Of a DNA stretch of 39,084 nt, positions 9,269-20,856 are shown piece by piece. Under the pieces are notes generated by a model. That model did no database searches, was not told where the DNA came from, and saw only the letters and a program-made list of their open reading frames with translations. The translations under genes and the position numbers were made by a program. The DNA is from Ectocarpus siliculosus (taxonomy: Eukaryota > Sar > Phaeophyceae > Ectocarpales > Ectocarpaceae): the NCBI GenBank assembly GCA_000310025.1, contig FN649727.1, positions 7,554,909 to 7,593,992 on the forward strand, written 5' to 3'. Positions within the stretch are counted from its first letter, which is position 1, and every line of letters begins with the position of its first letter.

Positions 9269-11632
9269 CTTCTGTCTGTGTCGCTCGCACGCACGCTGTT
9301 TGACTTCTTCTCTACGAACTTGCATCCGCCAGTTGCACCAGAAGGGCGCTCAAGGTGGCGACGGCGACGGTGGCGACGGTGGCGGTGGTGGCGGCAGCAG
9401 CACGGTTGGGGTAGGCGACCCACATCACAGTGGCATACGACCTGCACCTGGCCGACCCAGCGCCCACAGCGAACAAAGGGTAGCTTCGCTCTTTGACCTG
9501 CTGCAAGAGCTGTCCGTACCGCCCAAGTCCGGAGGGTGAGCGAGTCGTCCTTAGACGCTGTAGCCCGGATCGTGAGGGACAAACCATTTGGACAAAGCGG
9601 AAAGAAGCGGTTCGTTTTGGAGAAAAAAAATGAATCTGTGGAAATCGAGCAGTGCTGCACAAGTCAGTGCCTGCTCAAAACCGGAGCGCACTGCCCCCCT
9701 TCCCGATATAGAATATTCATGAAAATGTTTCTACCTGGTCGCGCCTACTGCCGCGAGGCTTTCTCTGCATCTTCCTCGAGAAAAGGGGCATGCAGAGTAG
9801 CGCGGGTTTACAATACGTGCCGTGCCTGTCCCTGATGACGAATCCTGTGCGCATGTACACGCCTCATCCTTCGTTTCACCCTCCTGCCCACCCGGCATTC
9901 TCGTCCGTGCGGCTTGCTTGTCGATCCTTCCCACGCAAATCAAAACATCTTCTTCGTTTCTCACGGCAGTTCCTCCCTCGGCGCCCAAGCCGCTGGCGCA
10001 CCACGAGGCACAACTGCATCACCATTGGCTTCTCCTCTTTCCACGAAGAAAGCGGTTTGCTCGAAGGGCGGCAGCAGCTTAGATATCACTGGTGGGAACC
10101 AGCAGCAGCCATCAGCTGCCTCGCAGACGGGAACGACGCCTTCTTCTGAGGAAAAACGAAGACGACGGGATGGGGCAGGGGTGAGGGATGACCCGACCGG
10201 CGGAGTAGCGCTGGAGGCACGACCACGGGCTGTTGCTGGTTCTAGGCGGCGGCAGCAGCAGCAGCAGCAGCGGCGGCGGCCGGGGTGGGACAGCAGTATG
10301 CCTGTCAGCAATGGCTCTCCTCCGCGCCTGCCACAGAGGCCTGTGCTTCGGAGGGAGGGGCAACAAGACCGCAACTGGATAGGCGCGTCTTCGACCGACG
10401 AGGTGCGGCGCGTCACCTTCGCCGTCGACGAGGAAGCGGAGCAGGCTCGCAGTCGGCAGAGCGGCAGGGGATCCGGTGATTCCTCCTCGAGGGACTGTGA
10501 CCAGCGCGCGGCCGGCGGCGGCGGTGCCGCGGCAGCCGCCATCACGGGCCCGACCATCCCCTCGTCCCGTTCAGCCAACGCTCGTCCGGGCAACGACGAC
10601 GGCAACAGCAACAGCGGCGGCGGCGGCGGCGGCGGCGGCGGAAGACTCGCGAATGCCGCGGCAACCGCCCACGTCTCAGGCGCCACTCCCAACAGCAACG
10701 CTCTCGGGCGAAGGGTGGCCCTTCCCGCGGTGGCCGCCGCGCAGGCAGCACTACCAGTATCACCGGTGAACCGACCAGGGGCGCGTCAACGAGAAGTGGA
10801 GTTGTCCACAAGGCGTAGGCGTGTCGATGATGCCGGGGGCGGCGGGGGGCGGGAGAACAGTTGTCGTCGCGCCGCCGGCGGGAGCGCGCGAGGGGCGGCC
10901 GGCCGGCAGCGCGGCCCTCCCTTGGGCGTGCGAGAGAACAACGCGGCTGTTTCTGGTGCAGGGCCTCTTTGGCGAGAGGCTTTTCCTGCACGAGGAGGAG
11001 GAGGAGGTGGAGACGAAGGACCACGAGGGACGACGGGGGAGCGGCGGCAGGGGAAGGGCGGAACCAGGGGGGGGACATCGGAACAAGTCGACGACAGGGC
11101 TCGCAACAGCAGTGAACGGTGGACGACACTGCCGCAGGACGGAGGCGACGAGGTCCAGTGGATGAGCCAGGGGGGCGATCCCACCACGGCAGGGGTTGAC
11201 GGTAGCCGCCGATGGCCGTCAGCTTCCACCAACCTGGACAGTTTCCGCGGAGGTGGCCGTGGTGGCAAGGGGGCCAACGCCACGCGTACAACGTCGCAAG
11301 CAGAGGAGGAGGGGAACGATGTTGACAGCGGCGGCAGCGGCAGCGGCAGCAGCAGCGGCGGTGGCGGCCAGCGCGGGCAGATCGCTCGCCGACGAGCCCG
11401 AGAGCCTTCGCCGTCCGCCGGCGAGGACGTGTCGCCGGGACGCGCGAGGGGAGCAAAGAGGGCGAAACGAACGGTGGAGGGCAGAGACGACGGTGACCGT
11501 GGCGGCGGCACCGACGACGGGCAAGGGCTATTCGAGGGTTCTGGTGACGAGGTTTGTGTGGGAACAGCTCGTATGGTGGGTGCAATTGATGTTTCTGGGG
11601 TAGTGCACGTGGTGGGGAGCGGCGGAGACTGA
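8646..11632 (+). CDS. Large Gly/Arg/Ser-rich disordered protein with a PP1-docking RVTF motif, 4 exons
   Basis: The model is 8646-8732, 8888-9133, 9333-9535 and 9970-11632 (732 aa). Phases 0, 0 and 2 all match, using donors GTGAGT, GTGAAG and GTGAGC and acceptors TTCTAG, CGCCAG and CGGCAG. The N-terminus reads MGFDFMEDRP then PFGEEVETPTKAFGLN; these 180 residues are the only part that is not strongly biased. From exon 4 the protein is low complexity: poly-Gln, poly-Gly runs, RRR clusters. EVRRVTFAVDEE (near 10400-10425) fits the RVxF docking motif for protein phosphatase 1, and RARGAKRAKR near the C-terminus looks like a nuclear localisation signal. I do not recognise a family. The gene may not end at 11632: a donor near 11541 (CTG/GTGACG) would allow joining to exons at 12273-12950. 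Antisense frames of about 400 aa here are shadows of the GC-rich repeats. Confidence 0.55.
9205..9267. repeat. (TC)n microsatellite in intron 2 of the Gly/Arg-rich gene
   Basis: About 31 CT units lie between exon 2 (ends 9133) and exon 3 (starts 9333) and form a very long polypyrimidine tract before the CGCCAG acceptor. Confidence 0.9.
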
Positions 11633-12272
11633 CGAGGGTGGGTTGACCGGAGTCTGGAGCGTTGAAATCATGCCGACAGTGTTGTGTTTTTAGTTGCGTG
11701 GTCCCTCGCCCTCTCCAGGTCGGAGGGGAGGGGGGTGGCGCCCTCACTGGCATATCGTGCCCTTCAGAGATCTGACCGCTCCCTTCGCATCCCTTTCGAA
11801 TGGCAGGCGATAAACGCGGACTGTCCTTCTAGTTCCTGATCAAGACAGCTCAAACACGTTTTTTATGTGGTTGCTTCCAAGTTTTACGTGAATAATTTCT
11901 TGATTTTTGTGTCTCGTTGCTTGGTGGTAGTTCTCTCCTCGCGGTCATTATCTGTGAGCCGTACCTTTTCGCCGCATTTTCTTTCTCCTCCTTCTAGGTG
12001 CGTTTGTGACACAGCACGCAATAGTAAGTATTTCGGGCCAGCGAATGTCACGGCAATCGACAAGCCGAGGGCACGGGTACTCCGTTGCACGCCAACGGTC
12101 TTCAGTGACCTGCCGTGCACAACCGCTGTAGTTCCTTAGACAGTTGCGCCTCAAGGCATTTACTTGTCTCATTCCTAAGAGCAAGGAAATAACCCAGACC
12201 CCCCCCCCCCCTCCGATCTCTTGCCTCCCCACGTTGGCAACGGACGACGCTCGTTTCCTTGCAATCAAGCAG

Positions 12273-12950
12273 GGATGCACGTACTTCGAATACGAAGATC
12301 CCGCCACAGGAGGAGCACAAGACGACGGGCGGCCCGAAGACAACGGCCCGAAGGGGGGGCCGCAGAAGGAGTTGCTCAGGGTTCGCGGACTCTGCCGCAT
12401 GCAGGGCAGTGTGCTAGCACTGGTAGAGTGGTGAGCACATACATCTACGGTAGAACCAACGACGAGAGAGCGCTCAGCGAACCCGTTCATGACCCGCGGC
12501 CGGCCGGCCACGCGACAGCTCCTGAACCCCCAAGTGAAAAAATCTTGATGCCAGTGTACACCCTGCCGTCAAATATTTGCGGCCTTTGTCTTCCCACCAT
12601 GCCCCGCCCCCCACCCCCAAGAAAATTGCTCATTAATCCTGGACTATTTTCCTGTGGAGAGAGATGGATTCGTTATGTTGTGGCATCAAGAATACATACA
12701 CACACGGCTACAAGACTGACGTCTTTTCATTGGTCAGGCGGCTAGCGCGGTCCATGCTATCTAATACACCACACATGCCTGACCATGCACCAACGGGTCG
12801 CGCAGGAGCGTCGTGGACGTCGACGGGGCCGCCTCTACGGAGCTGAGCTTCGTGCTCTCCTCGACCCTCAAGGCCGAGTGGCCTCGGCAGTACATCGACT
12901 ACCTCGAGGCGAAGATGGTGTTCGAAGAGGAGAAGAACGACGGAGCGTAG
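12273..12950 (+). CDS. Two terminal coding exons of an unrecognised gene (possibly the 3' end of the gene at 8646)
   Basis: Exon 12273-12430 encodes GCTYFEYEDPATGG, an acidic Gly-rich linker, then KELLRVRGLCRMQGSVLALVE. The donor GTGAGC splits the Trp codon (phase 2), and the exon at 12806 (acceptor CGCGCAG) restores it: W-SVVDVDGAASTELSFVLSS, then LKAEWPRQYIDYLEAKMVFE, an acidic tail and TAG at 12948-12950. The phase match and absence of stops make the pair convincing, although the second exon has no start codon of its own. The 5' side is open: the frame continues upstream to 12144, and a 26-nt candidate micro-exon with strong borders (TTCTAG / GTAAGT) sits at 11998-12023. I do not recognise the domain. 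It may complete the Gly/Arg-rich gene, since no promoter-like gap or other start is evident. Confidence 0.6.
12716..12763 (+). repeat. Short dispersed repeat, copy 1
   Basis: This roughly 45-bp segment (TTTTCATTGGTCAGGCGG then CTAGCGCGGTCCATGC) matches 27555-27600 (TTTTCATTGGTTAGCCGG then TTAGCGCGGTCGATGC) at about 85% identity. It lies in the intron between the two exons at 12273-12950. The GGTTAGCGCGGTC part looks like a tRNA A-box region, so it may be a SINE remnant. Confidence 0.5.
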
Positions 12951-13375
12951 CGGCGGTAGAAGAACCACCAGGCAGCGAGTGTCTCCCGGCGGCGAGGCCG
13001 TGGTCGCAGCACGTCGGCGGCCATACCCGAAGCCGGACGTTGGCGTGGGTCAGGGAACGGAGTGACAGCTTCTGTGGCCTGAGACATGAATCGCGCGATT
13101 TACATGGCGGGCGAAGGGGGTGTGTGGGGGTGATGATGTGTTCCGTACGACGGGAAAGATGTGACGTGCTGTTGGTTGGCTGCTGCGCCCTCAGTGCGGG
13201 TCGGGTTGCGTGAGACAGGCAACGGCAGTGTCAATGGGTTCTCTGATGACGACCTCTACCGCTTGCGGTAGTGTGTGGGGGGTGGAGATCAGGGTGGGGA
13301 TGGAGAACCGGCTGCGTTGATGTATCTGTCGTCGTCCTCGCTGTCCTTGAATCAAAACCCGTCCGTCTTACCCAG

Positions 13376-13600
13376 GCAGCAGTGTGGACTACCACCGCAT
13401 ACTGCAGCGTTTTGACGGCCGCGATGGAGCTGGTTGTTTGGATGGAGTCGACCACTTCTCGTACTACTGGAACGTGGAGTCCGGAAGACACCATGGCACT
13501 AGTCTAGCCCGTTCTTCTCCAACGGCAGGCTGTATGTTGTGTATACTGGACTGCCTTCGAACCGGGAGGCTGTTGCGCAGAAGAACCCGGAGACCTCGGT
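13376..13600 (+). pseudogene. Coding-like fragment with a frame change (degraded gene or missed splice)
   Basis: After a possible acceptor (TTACCCAG, 13375) one frame reads VDYHRILQRFDGRDGAG, LDGVDHFSYYWNVESG and RHHGTSLA, to about 13508. A second frame, open from 13503, reads FFSNGRLYVVYTGLPSNREA then VAQKNPETSVSQ up to a possible donor at 13602. Both have the look of real globular protein and appear to continue one another, but the join needs a 1-nt shift and there is no good intron between them. A relic gene, an assembly indel, or an odd intron are all possible. I cannot name the family. Confidence 0.4.
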
Positions 13601-15342
13601 GTCGCAGGTTTATTGGGGGGGGGGGGGGGCTTCGTGTAGCGTTCTGTTTCTTTTTGTTGGAAGAGTAGCGAAGACACAACGACAGTTCTTGCGATGTACA
13701 ATACAGCCCCCGTTTTACGAAGAGTGCAATCTAGAAGACCTTTGTTTTTTACGCGGTGTGTGCTGCCCCTCAAGCTCAAGCGTCAGAAAATGCTCTTCTT
13801 CATGCGTGTGGTTATCGTCGAGTGCGACCGGGACCCGCCATATCGGAGATTCCGTCGGTTGGGGGTTAACGTTGTGTACATCGGTGGATTGCAGTGTTCG
13901 TCTCAAAAGCGGGAATCAGGCGGTGGCGTCGCAAATCTCATACGGTCGCTTCTTGTGCGCAGCAGCAGCACAAAACATACGGGCAACAGGCTCTTTCTTT
14001 CTGGGCGGCAGGTGGGGAAAAAACGGTCCTGTGCAACGTGAACAACGATCGAGACATGACAACACCGCTGCAAACACCGAGAGGACCCGACGCTGTGCTA
14101 ACGCTTTTCTATCTCTTGACCCGGCTTTTCCCCCCCATGCATACGGTGCTGGCGGGTAAACCGGTCAAAGCAGCAAAAACACGGATCCGCAGCTCCTCGG
14201 GTAGCGCTAGTAGGCGCCATGCTTCGCAAAAGCGTAAACATGGTGAAACTTCAGAAGGTGAACCAAACCTCTTTGTGACTTGGCACAGCACAGTAACAGC
14301 TCCTCCCCGGCAGCAGCAAGTACGAGCCCACAGCTAGCTGTCTCAATGTAATGACCATGTGATTAGAACCACGAGCAAAATAACGACAGCAAGCATCAGT
14401 GCTACGTCTCCACTATCTAGAGTGGCTGCGAAACCTGACCTCTGAAAATCCCCGTCCGACACCTACCCCTCGACCTCCACCTTGTAATTCGGGCCCTCCC
14501 CTGGTGATGTGATAAGACATGTACGAAAACCGAACGTACGTACATATGTTCCTTAGCGCAGCGCCCTATTAGTCTAGAGAGAGAAAGACATCAAGTGCTT
14601 TTTAAGCTGAACTGTGTTCCTCTCTCTTCATGTCTTTCTCTCCTCCCATGTCTATTTATTAGTACAGTTTTCTCTCAGCCATCCATCCATCCATCTCATT
14701 GACAAGAATCAAATTGAGCGGATATTATAATCAGCAGAGCGACCCGTGTCCTGTTATGACTTGCCAAGAACTTATTCGCACACACGTACCCAGAGGTTCG
14801 TGATCCATGTTTCCGCTCCGAGGGGGCTCTCGAAGAAACGAACCCGACCGCAGGACATAGAAACTACAGCAAGCACGATATCCCTGCATGACCAAAAAAT
14901 AAAACGAAACACGGTTGACAAGAAGAAGCAAAGCAGGAAGAGCATCAAGATCTCGTTCATCCACCTCACAAAATCCTTCCACCCTTGCTCGTGTCTCGCG
15001 GACACGCAAACGCCCCCCCAAGTATTTCCAGGGACGAAAAAAAAACAAAAACAATCCCCCTCGACTTGTTCTGGTGGCGTCTGGTAGACACGGGGGAAAT
15101 GTTTCACGACGTAAAAGCTACCACACAAACGTCGCCGCCGCCGCTGCCGTGCTCTAGTACTCCTCGTTCTCTTTCTCTCTCTACCGAGGTACTGCTGTGT
15201 AGTCTCCACTGACCGGCCTCCTCAAAAGTTCGGCAAAAGAAAAAACACCACGGATCTCTCCGTGGCGTTTGTTTTTTTTCCAACTTAACTCCTTGCCGGC
15301 TCCTCTTTGAGTTGTGATAAGGTACAGTAGCATGCTACCGCG
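13601..15342. other. Region without a confident gene; 3' flank of the TPR-Aha1 gene
   Basis: The region contains several mid-size open frames. One, ending at a stop at 14335-14337, has a basic tail (SASRRHASQKRKHGE) and could be a last exon, but its upstream boundaries are unclear. 14341-14720 is clearly non-coding, with a (CATC)n stretch at about 14681-14697. The part from 15280 up to 15342 should be 3' UTR of the minus-strand gene that ends at 15343. Confidence 0.4.
15240..15280 (-). promoter_or_regulatory. Strong hairpin just downstream of the TPR-Aha1 stop codon
   Basis: A perfect 7-bp stem CCACGGA / TCCGTGG with a TCTC loop (15248-15265) is extended by an A-rich left arm and a T-rich right arm to a longer, mostly paired stem. 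It lies about 60-100 nt 3' of the stop codon at 15343 on the minus strand, so it should be in the 3' UTR. The role is unknown: an RNA-stability or 3'-processing element is plausible. Confidence 0.5.
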
Positions 15343-18300
15343 CTACGAACTCTTGTACTCCACGAAGAAAACCCCGAGGGCGGACAGGAGGCCAGCCTTG
15401 AGGTCAGCGACGCAGGTCTTGACCCTGTCGTCGTACACGGAATCCCACTTTGAGCCCTTGTCCCACTTCAGCTCCGGCTTTTTTTTGCGTGCGCGGAACG
15501 TCCAGAGAGATTTGTGCGGGGTGCGGTGGAGGTGGAGGGGAACAACGCAGTCGGAAAACATCGATGAAATGAGTTCACCCCAGGTAGAGTCGGGTTAACG
15601 GGATGGAGCAGCGAAGTATGTGGTTGACCAAAAAAGAGCCTAGTGAGCAGATTCGCACTTTCGTAGTGTCCGTACTCGTCTGTTGCATGCATTCGTCGAC
15701 GTTCTAGAATATTCGCGACAGCCTTGCTTTGCACTACGAAACCCTACACAGTCTTGCCCACAGAGGAATGCAGTTCACAAAACAAGCAACCTATATTATA
15801 GCAAAAAATACCAAACAGCGACAACACCGGCACCCGACCAACAGAAAGAACACAATCAGGCAGCAGCAGCATCGGAGACCGCTCACCTCTGACTCAAACC
15901 GTCCGTTGTCCACATCGCCATTGGTCATGTCCAAGAACTCCAGCGTGGCCTTGTACGTCTTCACCAGGCCAGCGTCCTTGCTTGCTGCTTGCCCCTCCTG
16001 CTGGCAGCGTCAAACGAACATCATAGACAAAACAGTGGTCACCCATAGCCTAGCCACTCGAGATCACCTCCTTTGGCTGCTCCTGCTGTGAGACGGGTCT
16101 TGCACCTGGCGCCACTCCAACCCTCTCGACCAAATACGCAAAACGTAAAAAAACTGGAAATCGTTTCTTCTCGTGAGATATCCGAGGAACCGGATTTTTC
16201 GACGAGATTGTCGGTGTCGTTTTCGAAAAATAAAAGAATAAAAAAATGCACGCAAAACAACGCACCTCCTGTGCTTGCGGCTGCAGCCCCATGGACTCGT
16301 CGATGGTCAACGAGAATTTGACCTTGACGTTGAACTCGAAGAGGTGTTTGGTCTTGTTGCTCACGCAGATCACACGCGCGTCCGCCTCGACAATCTCGAC
16401 GCTCGTCACGCTCGCCCTCAGCTGCAGAAGGGAAAATTCCAAGCATAGAACCCGGGGGAAACAGGTCGGTGCTATGTAGCAACTAAACAGAAACGGAGGG
16501 GTAGGGCCTCTTGTGGCGTACTTCATCCCCCGCCTTGCAAGGAACAAGGCACTTGTTAAGCGCAAGCGCACGATTCGGAGTGTTTTGAGCCAACAACACA
16601 TGGGTTTCCCTACGGGATTTCCCCGCGGGTTTCCCCACAGGTTTCTCGGATAACGAACCACGGGTTTCCCCGGCGTTTCCCCGGCAGCGAAACGCGTCAA
16701 GGAAAAAAAATGCCTGCATTTGTTCTGCCGGCGCGATCGGGGGATTCGGAACATCGTCGCACCGGGTTAAAGGGTCTCGGGGAAAGTCTACGTCCAGCTA
16801 CCCATCGACCCCACGAGGGCCCTTGCAAACGCTACACTGCTGTTTAACCCCGTCCCAACAAAAATGCTTCGCTATTACATGGCAGGGCATCACCACTACC
16901 ACCATTAACCAACCACCACCAATATCACCATCACCACCAACAGCAACCACCACCACCACCACCACCACCGCCAGCAACACCCACCTTCGAGAGGGCCTGC
17001 TTCAGCTGGCCGAGCGCCTCCAGCCCCTTCCCGCCCCCGGCGCCGTCCCCCGCGGCGGCGGAAGCGAAATCGAAACCGCCGAGCTTCTCCAACAGGAACT
17101 CCGGGTCGCTGCGAGCGTCCTTCCCCACGGTCACCGATACCTTACTGCGGGGCCCCCGAGACGACACAGAGCACGAGAAAAACTAACCATGAGGACGATG
17201 ATGGAAGGGTTGTGCAATAATTAGTGACAGACTCTAAGGGATCTTCGGGAAGGGGTCTGCCATTTTCGACCAAAAGTACGAAAAAAAGAGCGAAAAGAAG
17301 GAAGAAAAACAACGAAAGAAAAAGGAACGTAAGATACACGAAGGGAAGATAGGAAAGAAATAGAGAGCGAAAAAGAAGGCAGAGATAAAGAGAACACTGA
17401 AATAAGAAAAGAGGTACACAAGAACCTGAAGGCTTCCGTAAGCTTCCCCTTGCACCAGTCCGTCTTCTCCGTCTCCTCCCAGGTCCCAGCGTTGTTCCAA
17501 GCGGACCTAACGGCATCCGCGTCCGCCTCCTTCTTTTCTGGGATGCTCGCCGGATCAGCCACACGCTGCGAGTCGGCCAAGCCAATGAGCGAGCGACGCC
17601 GGGGGGAGCAAGGGGCACACCACAATGTCGTGGAAAAGGGGTGCCGCGGATGGTCACCAAGAAACAATACAATACACCACCCCCCAACTATGATTCCATA
17701 CAAACTATTGAGAGCCCGAAAAAAAAAAAAAAAAAAGAGCCACAAGGCGGTGTGGTATCTTACGTCACCGGCGCGCAATTATCGGAAACACGGCATCGTA
17801 CTCTGCACGATTGGTCTGGTCCTGTGGTGGTGTCTTCCAGGGGCGTGAGAAAATCTAACCTGCCTTGTGCCGACGCTACAAGACGGTTTTCGTCTCTTCT
17901 TGGTTGCGTTCGTGCGTTCTCTACAAGCCATTGTCTGGCCGTCACCTGGGCGTTGAGCCCGGCAAACACTGACTCCGTACACGTACAACATATCGCTCGA
18001 CGCAGCGGTTGGCGGTACCCACTCTACCGCAGCTGTCGGAACTTCGTCAGCTTCGGACTCTACTTCTTAGGTACCTCGCCCGCCCTCCAACACACCGCAT
18101 GATTCTCTCGCACCCGGGAAACGCACACGCTTTCTTTCGCCCCCCCCCCGACCCCCCACCCCCCCACCCCTCCACCCCTCCGGCCCGGCGCACTCACCGT
18201 TTTGAGCTTCATCTGCTCCGCGTTCAACAGCTGCTGGTCCTGCTCGCTGAGCGTCCTCTTGAAGTAGCAGTACCCCTGCTTTTTCGTGTCCTGGATGATC

Positions 18301-20310
18301 TTCAGGTCGTCCTCGTCCAGCTCCATTTGGTAGTCGCCGTCCCCCCCCCCCCCCTCCTTCTTGGAAGCCTTTTTTGGCGGGGCGACGGGGATCGCGGGGG
18401 GCCGCGGCTTCAACCTCTCCTTCTCCTCGCGTTCCTTCTTAGCCTTCTCCTCCGCCTCTGCCGTGCCGAGAACAGAAGACCGCGCCCGTCAGACCCAACA
18501 CAAGAAAGAGAGGAGGAGACGGCAAACCCTTCTCCTGTGCCTCTGCCACGCATCAAGAACAGCAGTCAATACCCATCACAAACAACGCCAACAAAGAGAA
18601 AAGGAGACGGCGAACCTCACGTTGCGGTGGATGCGGGCGGGGGGCGTCGCGAGGAAATTGTGGAATCTCGCCGCGCAGGTAGATACCGTAGACCTACTAA
18701 ATACAAACCTTTCTTCTCCTTCCGCCAGTCCTCCAGCGTCTGCTCCTCCTTTCCATCCGCCTTCCTCTGCTCGTTGGCCTTGCCCCACTGTTCCTCCTCC
18801 TCCTTCTGACGCTTCAGGGCTTCAGCTTCTCGCTTCTTCCGCTCAACCTGTAACGAGGGGATAAGAGAGGGAGAAGGGTGTGTGTTGCTTTAGGCTCTTC
18901 CGCCCATCCTTCACGCATGTGTCTGTCAAGACGACCGTGTGTAGAAACAAAAGGTTCGCCTGCCGCGTGCACCTAAGCATATGATTGTAAGCTCACGCGA
19001 AGCGACATGTACGTACCCCAAAAAAGAAGGCAGCACCAGCCACCAGCCACTGCAACAGCAGTAGCAGCAGCGGTAGCTCAATCAACCTCACTTGTCGCTG
19101 TACCCAAGGCTTTCTGCCGAGCTGCCGAGCGACTATCCGTCAAACAGCCGATTCCCCAAAGGAAAAACAATTAAATACCACCAGCCACCACACGTAAGAA
19201 CGGAAGACGCACCGCGCCCTCTCTCTAGCCCCCGTTGACTCACGCTTTCTCCCCATCCTACCACCTCTTTGGACACAAAGTAAAAGCGGGTTGCAGCAGC
19301 AGTATATTTCTTCGGCCTACGAGACAAAATCACAATGCACAAGAGCGCGCCAACTCTGCCACCTCCGTGCAGTCACCAACGAGCCATCGCTTACCCGAAA
19401 AAGTCGAATGACTAGTTCGTGGTCCCGGTACAGCGGTCCCTTCTCCTTTTCGCGGGATGCCCTCAAAAGCGGTTCCACAATCTCGTGGCACGGCCGAGCA
19501 ATCGGTAGTCCAACTACTATACAACTGCCTATCCCGTTTAGCGGCGATGCCATCAATAGCCGTTATACCATTTTGTGACAATGTGGGTCGCTAAACCGGA
19601 ACCACGATTGCCGCATCGACACGTGAGAAAAACACGGTCTTGTACACGTCGTCGTCATCGCGAACGGACGCCCCCCCCGAAAATTATATCTGTGTGCCCC
19701 CCGAGGAGGAGCATGTATATACGGACCCCCTGCTTGCCTCTTTGTCGTTGTACATTGGCCCCTTGTCGAACAGGCCCCCGTAGCTCTCCTTCTCCTTCTT
19801 TCTGTGCTCCACGAGTCGGTCTCGCACCGCCTGTCGCACAGACGGCACGACGTGGTCGGGAGAGAAGGAGAGAGAGACACAAGAGTATAATGCATGAGAA
19901 AGAGAGAGCCTGCCGAAGAAAATAAAAAATTCCCACACAGATCTCCGCGATAGGCGTCCCCGCATCCCCTCTCCCCTCCCGTTCACAAAACAGGAGTGGG
20001 GGAAGGGGGGTGCCGGCTACTACTCCCGCGCCCCGGAGACCTCGTTCGCGTCGAGTCTCGTGTGACAGAACATGATAGGGAAGCAAGGACGACAGACCCG
20101 CACTCGATATGGCTACAAGTATAGTGCCCACTTTCTTCACAATTCTTTGGCATAACCACGGTGCACTCTTAAGCCGTGGGACTCTTGACCCCAAACTTGA
20201 AGGAAACCACAGCAGCAGAGCACGGCCTTGTTCGCAAAACAAAAGCACTGGGCCATCCCAGAGGAAAGGCGGACTTTGAGCAAATATGCAAACAACATCC
20301 ACGACAACGA

Positions 20311-20358
<48 letters not shown>

Positions 20359-20806
20359 CAGTAGCAACAACGCGTAGATCAATTCACCTTGAGCTCCTTC
20401 TTGGCTCCTCCATTGCGCGGGTCAGCCTTGACAACGGCCAGCAGGTCGCTCTTGGCGTCTTCCAAAGACCCGAGTCGTGCTCTGGCCACACCTCTCCGGA
20501 ACAAAGCCTACGACACGACCACGATTAAGCGACGCGTCGAATGCGGCTGAGAATAATCACAAGCCTTCACGGGCAGAGACACGCACGCACGCACACCATT
20601 TTCCTCGGGGGATTGCCGGAATTCTTGCTGTTACTAATGTTACTTATATCCATTCTCACTCTTTGCGAGCCAGCTCCCCCAACGACCACGAGAATTTTGT
20701 TTCGCAATACTTCTTTATAACGGCCACAGCACGGATGCTGTCGAGGCACTTGGAGGGTGTAGACGTGCCGTCAAAGCGGATCGCTTTAATGCGAGAACCA
20801 CATTCA

Positions 20807-20856
<50 letters not shown>

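Noticed and set aside
10542-11753. A 403-aa minus-strand open frame
   Set aside because: It is antisense to the Gly/Arg-rich exon, made of Pro/Arg/Cys runs produced by GC-rich repeats, with no splice or family support.
20137-20382. Poly-Leu and poly-Cys frames over the CAG arrays
   Set aside because: They are translations of intronic microsatellites; the flanking exons end at 20388 and 20965 with good donors.
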